Part shown: positions 18,351 to 27,975 of the stretch, piece by piece
How positions within the stretch are numbered: the first letter of the stretch is position 1
How the letters are laid out: each line of letters opens with the position of its first letter
NCBI GenBank assembly: GCA_020348445.1
Contig: CP070751.1
Span: 4,321,723-4,385,722, forward strand
Origin: Thermoplasmata archaeon
GTDB lineage: Archaea > Thermoplasmatota > Thermoplasmata > GCA-020350865
DNA: 64,000 bases
Direction: 5' to 3'
Notes under the pieces: model-generated
Databases searched by the model: none
Seen by the model: only the letters and a program-made list of their open reading frames with translations
What the model was told of the DNA's origin: nothing
Translations under genes and position numbers: made by a program

Positions 18351-20063
18351 ATGAATAGTAAAATAAAAAAAATTGTGGGCATAACGCTCACCTTTTTAGT
18401 GTTTGCAACAGCCATGATAGTGATGGTGCCTCAAAATACCATCGCTACGAATCAGCCACCAGTGGCACATGTATACCCAAAATACCAGGAAGTATCCGTG
18501 GGGGAGGAAGCGTGGTTTTACGGCAATGATTCATATGATCCAGATGGATATATAACATACTATATCTGGGATTTTGGTGATGGTAATTACGGAAGTGGAG
18601 ATATTACTTCACATGTATACAGCTCACCTGGACATTATGTAGTATGGTTGACGGTATACGATAACGAGAATGCCACAGACAGGGACTATGCAAATGTTAC
18701 GGTACTACCAGGCAACGATACCAACGAACCCCCAGTTGCAGCAGCATATCCAAAATATCAAACTGTGGATGTTGGAGACGATGCATGGTTTTATGGTGGT
18801 TATTCTTATGATCCGGATGGATATATTATATCTTGGGAATGGAAATTTGGTGATGGGAGTTTTGGAAGTGGTATTAATACTTCACATAGTTATACCATGC
18901 CTGGGATATATACTGTATTATTAACTGTTATCGATAATTTGAAGGCGACAGATACCGATAATTGCACTGTAGAGGTATTGAACGACACGTACAATGAACC
19001 ACCAGTTGCGGTTGCCGAACCAGATCATCAAACTGTCAATGTTGGAGAGGATGCATGGTTTTCCGCGAATCTCTCGTACGATCCAGATGGTTTCATAGTG
19101 TCCTATGGTTGGGATTTTGGTGATGGCAATATTGGCAGTGGCGTATATGTAACACATCCATATACAGCACCTGGAATTTACAACGTCATACTTGTTGTCA
19201 GAGATGATGACGGTGCTATGGATTCTGATAACTGCACAGTAGTTGTGGAAGATCAATTTCCCGAACCTCCAACAGATCTTGATGCCATTCTTGTACCTGG
19301 ATCCCTTGAGGATGTGAGACTCACATGGGCCGCTTCTGCGGATGATGGTGCCGGTGACGACGATGTAACCAGTTATGAAATCTACAGGGCGGATTCAGTG
19401 GATGGTCCTTTTGTATTTGTTGATTCTATCTCAGCCGATGACTCGTCCACATACTCCTGGACCGATTTCGGCAAAGGTGATCTTGACTGGAATAACTACT
19501 TCTACATTGTTAGGGCCAAGGACATTTTTGACAATGAGGAACAAAACAACAACAAAGTGGGCAAGTTCGCTTGGTACCTAAAAGAGGGTTGGAATATGTT
19601 TTCAGTGCCTCTTGTTCAGAGCGACACTTCAAGAGAAACAGTTTTACAGACCATCGAAAATAACTATGTGACTGTTCAGGGTTATCATGCAGGCAAATCA
19701 AGACCCTGGTTGCATTGGCACAGGTGGAAACCCAACTATTTCAACGACGAAATCGAGATCAACCACAAAAAGGGTTACTACATAGATATGATCGTGCCCG
19801 ACTATCTGGTTACAGCAGGAAAAGTTGCCTCCCAGACTGACATACACCTGAAAAATGGTTGGAATCTGATTGGATATCCGTGCCTTTCAGAACAAACTGT
19901 GAGTGATGCCCTTTCCTCGATTGATGCAAAGTACAACCTGGTGGAGTACTTCGATCCCATAAAGGACAAGGAGGTTCGGCTAGAATCCAATGATCTTATG
20001 ATACCTGGTTTTGGATTTTGGGTTCATACCACTGCAGAATGTGTATTGACAATAACAAATTGA
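18351..20063 (+). CDS. Secreted PKD-repeat surface protein
   Basis: A 570-residue exported protein. Signal peptide at 1-33 (basic start, hydrophobic TLTFLVFATAMIVMV). Three PKD domains follow at about 36-122, 125-210 and 213-300, each with YDPDGYI and W(D/K)FGDG hallmarks, then a fibronectin-type-III-like domain (about 303-395). The C-terminal region holds two related modules beginning KEGWNMFSVPL and KNGWNLIGYP. There is no membrane anchor or PEF tail, so it may be shed or held by other surface proteins. The ATG has a strong GGAGG, a TATA-like TTTATAA lies around 18245, and a hairpin terminator follows. Probably monocistronic and highly expressed. Confidence 0.85.
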   Translation: MNSKIKKIVGITLTFLVFATAMIVMVPQNTIATNQPPVAHVYPKYQEVSVGEEAWFYGNDSYDPDGYITYYIWDFGDGNYGSGDITSHVYSSPGHYVVWLTVYDNENATDRDYANVTVLPGNDTNEPPVAAAYPKYQTVDVGDDAWFYGGYSYDPDGYIISWEWKFGDGSFGSGINTSHSYTMPGIYTVLLTVIDNLKATDTDNCTVEVLNDTYNEPPVAVAEPDHQTVNVGEDAWFSANLSYDPDGFIVSYGWDFGDGNIGSGVYVTHPYTAPGIYNVILVVRDDDGAMDSDNCTVVVEDQFPEPPTDLDAILVPGSLEDVRLTWAASADDGAGDDDVTSYEIYRADSVDGPFVFVDSISADDSSTYSWTDFGKGDLDWNNYFYIVRAKDIFDNEEQNNNKVGKFAWYLKEGWNMFSVPLVQSDTSRETVLQTIENNYVTVQGYHAGKSRPWLHWHRWKPNYFNDEIEINHKKGYYIDMIVPDYLVTAGKVASQTDIHLKNGWNLIGYPCLSEQTVSDALSSIDAKYNLVEYFDPIKDKEVRLESNDLMIPGFGFWVHTTAECVLTITN

Positions 20064-20145
20064 AATCAGGAGGCACAAGAAGAAGATTAAAGAAAGACAC
20101 TCAGTGATGTCACATTTGTTGAGAACAACCTGGATTTAAAAAAGT

Positions 20146-20185
20146 CCATACCCTAATGTTCCTCCTAGGGTATGGGCAATTTTTT
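20146..20185 (+). terminator. Hairpin terminator of the PKD protein gene
   Basis: CCATACCCTA (20146-20155) and TAGGGTATGG (20166-20175) form a perfect 10-bp stem with a 10-base loop, followed by a run of six T at 20180-20185. This is an unusually clear stem-plus-T terminator for an archaeon. Confidence 0.75.
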
Positions 20186-20190
20186 AATAA

Positions 20191-20227
20191 TTACGAAAAA
20201 CAACAGGTTTCGAACCTGTAATCGTAA
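20191..20227. repeat. Two-tier inverted repeat with tRNA T-arm-like core
   Basis: An outer pair TTACGA (20191-20196) / TCGTAA (20222-20227) encloses a core ACAGGTT-TCG-AACCTGT (20203-20219). On the minus strand the core reads ACAGG-TTCGAAA-CCTGT, which looks just like a tRNA T-arm, but no other tRNA part is present. It lies between the PKD terminator and the large sensor gene at 20378, so an operator or RNA hairpin are alternatives. Confidence 0.45.
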
Positions 20228-20377
20228 CCATCAATATCCGGATAAAAAAATTGGACAACAATATATATATAGATATGACAACCTGGTATTTACGAACTAT
20301 TAAAATTACGACATAATACTATCATTTCACACATAAAGCAGTCTTTGCGAAGTACTTTGCCATTGAAGGGTGTACAA

Positions 20378-23300
20378 ATGACTTGCCATAAAATGAACAA
20401 AAAAATATGCCTTTTTAAAAGAAATGAAGTTTTTTATGTGTATCTTGCCCTCCTTTTCATTATTTTCTTCATAATATTCTTATCCTCCTCTAATGTAAAA
20501 GCAGCGCCTCCAGAGATTATTATTATCGACAGCGCACCTGAATACATCAATGAAAGCAGTGATCCTGTATGTGTGTTCGAAATCACGTTGACAGACGATG
20601 ATGGTGCGATGCTCGAAAATATAACCATTACAATAGAAAATGTAAGTGCACAGTTTGATCCCAACACCGATTTGGCACCATTGATATGGAACGAAAGTAG
20701 TGGTATGATGATCTATGAAGAGAGCAATGCTATCCCTGGATTTCAAAATGATGACAGCCCTGTAATGATACCGCCCACAAGCTGGATAGGATCTGGTCCA
20801 TGGACAACAACATTTTATGGTCTCAATTATATCTTACCTACCTCAACACTTGGTTCAAATTACTATGTGGTCATACGTACCAATACTTCGATATCAAATA
20901 ATGAAAAATTTAGGATTGGTATTGAACCAAATAATATATGGACATACCAGGGTGGCATTCCCAACTCTTCATTCTGGTCAAAGAACATAACTGCCGACAC
21001 CATAGCTCCTGTTCCTCACATTTCCGCCTTCAGTGAGAGTTCCATAGCAAAGGTTGGGGATTGGCTGAATATCACAGCTACCATTGCAGGGGATGATGCC
21101 ACCATAGTAACTGTTAATCTATCTGATTTTAATGGTTTGACTGACTCAGAGCCCATGATCTATGATAATGGAAGTCGTGCCTGGTATTATAACATCACAT
21201 CGTTAGTAGAAGGAGATGTTGATACAGACGTTTCTGGCTATACTTTCAATGTAAGTGCTACAGACAAAGTAGGTAAGATAGCTTGGGCAAGCAATGCCAC
21301 AATACCTATAGATACAAAATCACCAGCTGTTGCTGTAATGGTAAACCAGGAGAATTACCCTGCAGGGATTGGAGAGTGGATTAATATAACGGTAACCACC
21401 ACCTTGGATTCGACAAATGTGGTTGGAGAATTGTCTGTTTTTTCTGGCCAGGGGGCTTCACAAACTTTTTTTGGTTCTGGTACAAACTGGTATTATAATT
21501 TCACTGTTCAAGTTGGTACATTGGATGGCCCAGGAAGTATAAATGTATTGGTGGTTGATGATTCCGGTAATTTAAATACCAATGACACCCAGACTGCAGA
21601 TGTGGATGAGGTTAGGCCAACAGTAATCGATCTTGAATACAGCCATATCATGATAGCAGGGGCCAATGAAACTCAGAATTTCTATTTAAATATCACTTAC
21701 AGTGAAGATATGGATACTAAAACAGCTCCAATGATTGCATTTGTAAATCCTACATTGGTGGGAACACTCACATTTTCAGGTGGTTCTTGGGATGGTGCAA
21801 CAATATATCGAGCCATCCACATCATCTCTGATAATGATGTTGAGCAATTGGATGTAGATATAGAAGTAAATGGAGCCTGGGATCTTTCAGGTAACTCGCA
21901 GACAATATATACCCTATCAGATGCGTTTGATGTAGACACATCAGCACCAATAGTAACTAATATCGAATCCAGCCACATATTGTTAACAGAGAAGAATGTC
22001 GGTAATACGTTCTATTTGAATATCACGTTCAGTGAGGATATGGAACCCACAAAAGTTCCAATGATAAAATTTGTGAATCCCTCATTGACGGGAACACTCA
22101 CATTTTCAGGGGGTACTTGGGATGGTACGACGATCTATAGAGCTCAATTTTTAATTTCTGATGATGAAGTCGAACAGTTCAAAATCGATATAGAAGTTAG
22201 CGGAGCAAAGGACGTATTTGGAAATATGCAGATAACAAACATTACATATGATACATTTGATGTACATACCATCGGGCCAACAGTTTCAGTTATTGTCAAA
22301 CAAGAATCTGTGCAACCAGGAATAGGTGAATGGATCAACATCACTGTGATCACTGATTTAGAAGTAATAGCAGTAGATGTTGATTTGGCCTCTGCGGGAG
22401 CAACAGGTCAAATTGATGATCAATCACTGGTTAGGATCAACAATACAACTTGGTATTACAATTTCACAGTTTATATTGGTATTACAGACGCATCACTTGG
22501 AGTTTCAATAAACGTTGATGCAATCGACAATATGGGCAATTCTAATTCAAATACTGCGAATATATATTTTGATGAGGTTTATCCCGAGCCATTGGATGTA
22601 ACTGTAACCACAGGTGCTTTGGGATCAAATCCCGCTAAAATAGGTGATTGGATCAACATATCTGTGGATGTAGGCGGCCATACTGATATCCAGATGATGT
22701 ATGTTACTGCTTTGGGAATATACACCTCAGAACCGATTTCAGATAGAGTTGGCAACATATGGTATCTTAACACCTCTGTACCTGCCGGAAATGCAGACGG
22801 GGTGGTTACATTTGCTATTACAGTAATCGATGATTCAAACAATCAAAACGACGCTAAATTCGACACAGCATATATCGATAATATTAAACCTGAGCCCCTT
22901 AGGCTCGAAATTAAGGTCGAAACCCAACCTGCCAAGGTAAGTGATTGGATAAACATTACGTTGGATGTAGGCAGCCATCTGGATATAGAATCGATTAATG
23001 TTGATGTACCTGGTGTTTTTTCAGGGGAGCCCATAACTGAGCATTTCGGCAATTTCTGGTATTTGAACACCTCAATATCTCAAGGAACTGCTGATGGACT
23101 TGTTAATTTTACTGTAACGTTATTGGATGATGCAGGGAATCTGATCTTAGCATCAGACTATTTAATAATTGACAATGTACCGCCAGCCCTTGCAACAATT
23201 GAATCCATATCTGATGGGAGGGCTACGACCCCAGAAACCGAGTTCAGAGGGGTACTAACCATCAATGCCCAAACCGATGCCAACGATATCCTGAAGGTCA

Positions 23301-24133
23301 GTTTCTTTGATGGAGACCCAAATGAAGGGGGAATTTGGCTTGGGGATGATTTTGATAGTCCCTATTCATTTGAGTGGTATACTCAAGTAAATGATTCTGG
23401 TGATCATCAGATATATATAAGGGTCTTTGATGATGCTGGTAATTTCAGGGATTCCTCGGGTGTTGAGATAACGATATCTCATGAAGTGAAGGGTCCAGAG
23501 CAAGGAATTCCACTTGGACTTATACTTCTTATTGGATGCTTTGCAGCAATAGGAGTTGGTGGTGTGGTGGTTGCAGCAACAGAATTCGGGAAAATACCTA
23601 TATTCTTCTTTTTCTACCTTCTCTACACCCGACTTAAAAAGGAATACATACTAGATAACTTTACAAGAGGGCGAATTTACGGTTATGTTGAAGCCAATCC
23701 AGGGGAGCATTTTAACGCCATAAAGCGCGCTTTGGGTCTTAAAAACGGATCCTTAGCCTATCATATTAGAACCCTTGAGAAAGAGGGATTCATCATCTCA
23801 AAACGTGATAGGGGTTACAAACGTTTTTATCCAAAAAGCATGAAGCTTCCTAAGAGGAATGTTAAGGAATTAATACCCATTCAAAGGAATATCATGAACA
23901 TAGTGAAAACCAATCCTGGGATCTCCCAAAGAGGTATAGCTGACAAACTGAGTATTAGCTATCAATTAGTTCACTATCATATTAAAGTGCTTATGGAAGC
24001 AGATTATGTGTATTTGGAGAAGGATGAGAAACAGACATATTGTTATGAATCCGAAGGCCATAAGTTAGAACCTGACGCAGATGAGCTATATATATCAGAA
24101 TCCAAACTTGAGGATGGGACAACCGAATCATAA
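20378..24133 (+). CDS. Giant membrane-anchored sensor with two cytoplasmic winged helices
   Basis: About 1251 residues. A short basic N-terminus and a hydrophobic helix (YLALLFIIFFIIFLSSS) export the next 1000 residues, an array of Ig-like beta-sandwich modules. These include two near-duplicate units with NPTLVGTLTFSGGSWDG-type sequence and several with GDWINI. A transmembrane helix follows (GLILLIGCFAAIGVGGVVVA, about residue 1045), then a hydrophobic juxtamembrane stretch and two winged-helix domains (GEHFNAIKRALGLKNGSLAY; GISQRGIADKLSISYQLVHY) before an acidic tail. It reads as a one-component receptor joining an extracellular array to DNA binding. I chose the ATG at 20378 because AAGGGTG precedes it; an upstream start at 20345 is possible. 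Ligand and target genes are unknown; the adjacent PKD protein is a candidate target. Confidence 0.85.
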   Translation: MTCHKMNKKICLFKRNEVFYVYLALLFIIFFIIFLSSSNVKAAPPEIIIIDSAPEYINESSDPVCVFEITLTDDDGAMLENITITIENVSAQFDPNTDLAPLIWNESSGMMIYEESNAIPGFQNDDSPVMIPPTSWIGSGPWTTTFYGLNYILPTSTLGSNYYVVIRTNTSISNNEKFRIGIEPNNIWTYQGGIPNSSFWSKNITADTIAPVPHISAFSESSIAKVGDWLNITATIAGDDATIVTVNLSDFNGLTDSEPMIYDNGSRAWYYNITSLVEGDVDTDVSGYTFNVSATDKVGKIAWASNATIPIDTKSPAVAVMVNQENYPAGIGEWINITVTTTLDSTNVVGELSVFSGQGASQTFFGSGTNWYYNFTVQVGTLDGPGSINVLVVDDSGNLNTNDTQTADVDEVRPTVIDLEYSHIMIAGANETQNFYLNITYSEDMDTKTAPMIAFVNPTLVGTLTFSGGSWDGATIYRAIHIISDNDVEQLDVDIEVNGAWDLSGNSQTIYTLSDAFDVDTSAPIVTNIESSHILLTEKNVGNTFYLNITFSEDMEPTKVPMIKFVNPSLTGTLTFSGGTWDGTTIYRAQFLISDDEVEQFKIDIEVSGAKDVFGNMQITNITYDTFDVHTIGPTVSVIVKQESVQPGIGEWINITVITDLEVIAVDVDLASAGATGQIDDQSLVRINNTTWYYNFTVYIGITDASLGVSINVDAIDNMGNSNSNTANIYFDEVYPEPLDVTVTTGALGSNPAKIGDWINISVDVGGHTDIQMMYVTALGIYTSEPISDRVGNIWYLNTSVPAGNADGVVTFAITVIDDSNNQNDAKFDTAYIDNIKPEPLRLEIKVETQPAKVSDWINITLDVGSHLDIESINVDVPGVFSGEPITEHFGNFWYLNTSISQGTADGLVNFTVTLLDDAGNLILASDYLIIDNVPPALATIESISDGRATTPETEFRGVLTINAQTDANDILKVSFFDGDPNEGGIWLGDDFDSPYSFEWYTQVNDSGDHQIYIRVFDDAGNFRDSSGVEITISHEVKGPEQGIPLGLILLIGCFAAIGVGGVVVAATEFGKIPIFFFFYLLYTRLKKEYILDNFTRGRIYGYVEANPGEHFNAIKRALGLKNGSLAYHIRTLEKEGFIISKRDRGYKRFYPKSMKLPKRNVKELIPIQRNIMNIVKTNPGISQRGIADKLSISYQLVHYHIKVLMEADYVYLEKDEKQTYCYESEGHKLEPDADELYISESKLEDGTTES

Positions 24134-24292
24134 ATTTTAATTGTTAGAAAATCCAAAATATATATGACTTTTAGAAGAGAGGTATCTTTTTCTTAGTGAT
24201 AGCTCAATACATCATATTTTGGTATGATAAATTGTTTTTTTAAAATGAGGGTAGAATTTAAATCTATCCTCCCCTATTCAGAATCGATTTGA

Positions 24293-26554
24293 ATGGCCAA
24301 AGTATTTATTGGTGTTGCCTGGCCCTATGCAAATGGTCCCATTCACCTGGGACATGTGGCAGGCTCACTTCTGCCTCCCGATATTTTCGCCAGATACCAC
24401 AGGATGCAGGGAAACGAGGTTCTCATGGTCTCAGGATCTGATCAACATGGCACGCCTATTACTGTCACCGCCGAAAAGAAAGGTGTTGCCCCAAAACAGA
24501 TAGCCGAGAAATTTCACAAGATAAACTCTAAGGCCATTTCTGATTTAGGGATTTCCTTTGACCTGTACTTTGAGACCTCGCATGAGAATCACAAGAAAGT
24601 TGTCCAAGATTTCTTCACTCGATTACTTGAAAGGGAATTTATTTACAAGAAGGTAATGCTCTCACCATATTGCTCAAACTGTGACAAGTTCCTACCTGAT
24701 CGATATGTAGAGGGTGAATGCCCCCACTGCGATTATTCCAATGCAAGAGGTGATCAGTGCGACGACTGCGGAAGGACACTGGATCCTGAGGAGCTTATCG
24801 CACCTGTGTGCAAGTTCTGTTCATCCCAACCCGAGATGAAGGAAACAGAGCACTTTTTCTTTAAATTGAGCGCCTTTCAAAAGGACCTGGAAAATTACGT
24901 GGCAGACAAGGATTACTGGCGTCATAACACCAAGAATTTCACAAAGAACTGGCTTGAAAGCGGTCTTCGGGATCGGGCCATTACCCGTGATATAACCTGG
25001 GGAGTTGAGATACCTTTGGAAGGCTATGATGACAAGCGCATCTATGTTTGGTTCGAGGCTGTAATGGGATATTTCTCCACGTCAAAGGAATGGGCAAGAA
25101 GAAGAGGTGAAGAAGATAAGTGGAAGGATTTCTGGCAGGATGAGGCATGTAAACATTACTATTTCCTTGGAAAGGACAACATTCCCTTTCATACAATTAT
25201 CTGGCCCGCCATACTCATGGGTTATGGAGATCTGAACTTACCTTATGACGTTCCCGCCAATGAATACTTAAAATGGGGTGGTGAGCAGTTCTCTAAGAGC
25301 AGAGGGATATCCATTGCCGTCCCAGATGTTCTAAAAAAATATGATCCTGATCAGGTAAGATACTATCTTTCCATCAATATGCCTGAATTGCGGGATGCTG
25401 ATTTCACATTGGAGGACTTCATTAGAAGAAACAATGATGAGTTGGTATCCACGTTGGGTAACTTCGTCCACAGAGCACTTTCTTTCACGCACAAGAATTA
25501 CGGCGAAGTGCCAAAAGTCAAGGAGCTTTCGCAGCAGGACAAAGAGGCCTTGGAAAAAATCGAGACACAGGTTACCGAGATATCGGAATATATAGAAAGA
25601 TGCGAGTTCAAAAAGGCGATGAAAAGTCTAATGGAATTGGCGCACTTCGGAAATAGGTATTTTGATGCAAGGGCGCCTTGGGCGTTGTTGAAGGAGAACA
25701 GAGAGGAATGCGGCACTGCTTTGCATGTGTGTTTAAGGATAGTAAAGGCTCTTTGCATAGGCATGTATCCATTTTTACCCTTCTCTACCGAGAAATTATG
25801 GGTCATGCTGGGATATGAGGACGATGTGAGCTCGAGGACTTGGGAGGAAGCTAAAACTGATATACCTTCAGGACAAAGTCTTGCGAGACCACAACCTTTG
25901 TTCAAGAAGCTTGATATAATCGAGGCTCCAGAAAAAATAGAACCAGAAAAGGCAAAGGAGGAAGAGGCCATGGGTGTTGACGCTTTGGATCTAAAAATAG
26001 GTCTTATAGAGGAAATCGAGGATCATCCCGATGCCGAGAAGCTGTATGTCATGAAGGTGGACTTTGGGAATGAAAAACGACAGCTCGTGGCAGGGCTTAA
26101 GACCTACTACTCCAAGGAGGAGATGCAGGATAGGAAGATCGTGGTTGTTATGAACCTAAAACCTGCCAAGTTAAGGGGTATCGAATCCAGGGGGATGCTG
26201 CTTGCCGCAGAGGATAAGTCCGGAACAGTGAGCCTGCTTACCCCCCTCTCTGATGAAGATATTGGAGTAAAAGTCACTGGCAGGGGATTGGAAACCATGG
26301 TTCCAAGGAAGCAGATTTCTTTTTCAGAGTTCCAGAAAATCAAGTTGAGGGTTGGCACCATAATCGAGGAAGATAAGACAGATATGGGTGACAAAAAATC
26401 CGGTGTGGAAGGTGGTGTATCCAGTGCTCTTTCGGGAACTCAAATTGCCATTTATCTTGCAGAAGGTAAAGAAGAGGTCATACCCCTTGTAACCGAAAGT
26501 GGCGGTTTTATATCGTTGCACAAGCCTGTTGCCAATGGAGCCGAGATAAAATAG
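24293..26554 (+). CDS. metG: Methionyl-tRNA synthetase with C-terminal tRNA-binding domain
   Basis: Charges tRNA-Met. The 753-residue enzyme has the HIGH-type motif PYANGPIHLGHVAG near residue 10, a long connective peptide with four CxxC-type pairs (CSNC, CPHC, CDDC, CKFC) for two zincs, and the KMSKS-type motif QFSKSRG at 332-338. After the anticodon-binding helical domain comes an EMAP/Trbp111-like domain (about 560-650: GLIEEIEDHPDAEKLYVMKV, LRGIESRGMLLA). A further 75 residues begin like a second such domain (FSEFQKIKLRVGTI) but then diverge. The transcript is probably near-leaderless (TATA-like GAATTTAAAT about 30 bp before the ATG). The PHP gene follows directly. Confidence 0.95.
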   Translation: MAKVFIGVAWPYANGPIHLGHVAGSLLPPDIFARYHRMQGNEVLMVSGSDQHGTPITVTAEKKGVAPKQIAEKFHKINSKAISDLGISFDLYFETSHENHKKVVQDFFTRLLEREFIYKKVMLSPYCSNCDKFLPDRYVEGECPHCDYSNARGDQCDDCGRTLDPEELIAPVCKFCSSQPEMKETEHFFFKLSAFQKDLENYVADKDYWRHNTKNFTKNWLESGLRDRAITRDITWGVEIPLEGYDDKRIYVWFEAVMGYFSTSKEWARRRGEEDKWKDFWQDEACKHYYFLGKDNIPFHTIIWPAILMGYGDLNLPYDVPANEYLKWGGEQFSKSRGISIAVPDVLKKYDPDQVRYYLSINMPELRDADFTLEDFIRRNNDELVSTLGNFVHRALSFTHKNYGEVPKVKELSQQDKEALEKIETQVTEISEYIERCEFKKAMKSLMELAHFGNRYFDARAPWALLKENREECGTALHVCLRIVKALCIGMYPFLPFSTEKLWVMLGYEDDVSSRTWEEAKTDIPSGQSLARPQPLFKKLDIIEAPEKIEPEKAKEEEAMGVDALDLKIGLIEEIEDHPDAEKLYVMKVDFGNEKRQLVAGLKTYYSKEEMQDRKIVVVMNLKPAKLRGIESRGMLLAAEDKSGTVSLLTPLSDEDIGVKVTGRGLETMVPRKQISFSEFQKIKLRVGTIIEEDKTDMGDKKSGVEGGVSSALSGTQIAIYLAEGKEEVIPLVTESGGFISLHKPVANGAEIK

Positions 26555-26562
26555 TGGTCGAA

Positions 26563-27231
26563 ATGAAAATCGACATTCATATCCATTCCTCGTATTCTAA
26601 CGATGGAACTGTGGCACCCAAGGAAATTTTAAAATATGCAAAGAAGATCAAACTCAACGGCATAGCGATAACAGATCACAATGAGCTTACCGGCTCTTTA
26701 AAACTATGGAAAGAGAACAGGCATATTACGGATTTTGCTGTGATCCCAGGTATGGAGGTCTCTTCAAGTGAAGGACATGTACTTGCCCTGGGCATCAAAG
26801 AAGCGATCCCTAAAAATCTAACTGCAAAAGATACCATAAGAAAGGTCAACGATCTGGGGGGGCTGGCCGTAGCCTCACATCCATATCGGTTCTGGTCAGG
26901 ATTAGGCGAGGAAAGTGTAAGAAAGGCCAGATTCGAGGCAATCGAGGTCATAAACAGCAGATCCCTTCAAAAGGAAAATAACAAGGCAAGGAAACTTGCT
27001 GAAGAACTTGGAACCGGTCATACCGGTGGCAGCGATAGCCATTCCTTGGCCCATCTGGGGGATGCCTATACCGAGCTTGGAAATCAAAGTCTTGACATCG
27101 ATGACATCGTTGAGGAGATCAGAAAAAGAAAGTCCAAAGGAGAGGGAAAATCTCGAAGGTTGAGTGGAACACCTAAATATGCCGCAAGCTGTGTATATTT
27201 ATGGCTTAAAAGAGGCATGAAGAGGATATAA
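26563..27231 (+). CDS. PHP-domain metal-dependent phosphoesterase
   Basis: A 222-residue phosphoesterase with the full set of PHP metal ligands: DIHIHSSYS, TDHNEL, GMEVSS, SHPYRF and GGSDSH. Such stand-alone PHP proteins hydrolyse phosphate esters (for example histidinol phosphate, or 3',5'-nucleotides); the substrate here is open. The C-terminal tail is basic. The gene directly follows metG: an in-frame GTG at 26554 overlaps the metG stop, and the ATG at 26563 is the alternative I chose because it matches the family's usual M-x-D-x-H-x-H start. Cotranscription with metG is likely. Confidence 0.82.
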   Translation: MKIDIHIHSSYSNDGTVAPKEILKYAKKIKLNGIAITDHNELTGSLKLWKENRHITDFAVIPGMEVSSSEGHVLALGIKEAIPKNLTAKDTIRKVNDLGGLAVASHPYRFWSGLGEESVRKARFEAIEVINSRSLQKENNKARKLAEELGTGHTGGSDSHSLAHLGDAYTELGNQSLDIDDIVEEIRKRKSKGEGKSRRLSGTPKYAASCVYLWLKRGMKRI

Positions 27232-27240
27232 ATTTCCAAT

Positions 27241-27975
27241 TTAAGCCTTGGATGCGACCTTCTTAGCCTTCCTTCGTTTTAGCTTTTTAACAATGGTCAT
27301 TAATATGAATATGATAATTCTTGGAATTAGGAGCAATACCCAACCCACAACTGATATTATGAGTATTATAAATTTAACTATTTTACCCCTTTCCTTCCCA
27401 TACTTGCTGAAGAGCCAAAGTTGCTTTGGATGATAAAATGGTTTCATCTCTCCCTCAGTGGCCTCATCTTCCTCTGCTTCTGCCGCTTCAACCTCTGCGG
27501 CAGCCTCAGCACCTTCTGCTTCACCTTCTGCAACGACCTCGACAGGTTGACTTTCCACTTCAATTGCCTTGATCCTCTCAAGTCGTCTTTTCTCAGCCTC
27601 GCTAAGCTCGTACTCCTTGTAGGTCTCGGGAACCGAGAGGCTCTCACCGAATTTTTCCTCGAACATTGTATGCAAACTCGAAGTCTCCTTTCTCTCGGCT
27701 AATCTATCGATTTTCTTTTCAAGGTATGGAATATCCTCAGTGCTCTTTCTCACCCAAGGGCCTGCTTTAAACTCCTCAGGCTTTTCCTCCTCTTCCTCCT
27801 CCAAAGTTGTGACATCCTCTAAAAAAACGCCTTTCTTTCTAAGTTTCGCCTCTTTTTTGGCGAGTTTTTTCTCGATTTTGGCCTTCTTTTTGCCCTTCTT
27901 CTTGGACTTTTTCTGCTCCTTGGCCATTTTCTTTAGTTCCTTATAGGAGCGTTCCATATCTTCGGTACTTTCCAT
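27241..27975 (-). CDS. Charged coiled-coil protein with C-terminal membrane anchor
   Basis: A 244-residue protein of unknown function. Residues 5-50 are Lys-rich and helical (KKMAKEQKKSKKKGKKKAK), followed by an acidic stretch (EEEEEEKPEEF), a central mixed-charge helical region with SLHTMFEEKFGESLSVPET, an Ala/Glu-rich linker (AEAAAEVEAAEAEEDEA), and then hydrophobic helices (ILIISVVGWVLLLIPRIIIFI) ending in a basic tail KKLKRRKAKK. The layout suggests a tail-anchored cytoplasmic protein, possibly nucleic-acid- or ribosome-associated through its basic end. It is convergent with the PHP gene (9-bp gap). I do not recognise the family. Confidence 0.7.
   Translation of the reverse strand: MESTEDMERSYKELKKMAKEQKKSKKKGKKKAKIEKKLAKKEAKLRKKGVFLEDVTTLEEEEEEKPEEFKAGPWVRKSTEDIPYLEKKIDRLAERKETSSLHTMFEEKFGESLSVPETYKEYELSEAEKRRLERIKAIEVESQPVEVVAEGEAEGAEAAAEVEAAEAEEDEATEGEMKPFYHPKQLWLFSKYGKERGKIVKFIILIISVVGWVLLLIPRIIIFILMTIVKKLKRRKAKKVASKA

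Noticed and set aside
20203..20219. tRNA gene or tRNA attachment site from the T-arm-like hairpin
   Set aside because: No acceptor stem, D-arm or anticodon arm can be found on either strand nearby; no integrase gene is present.
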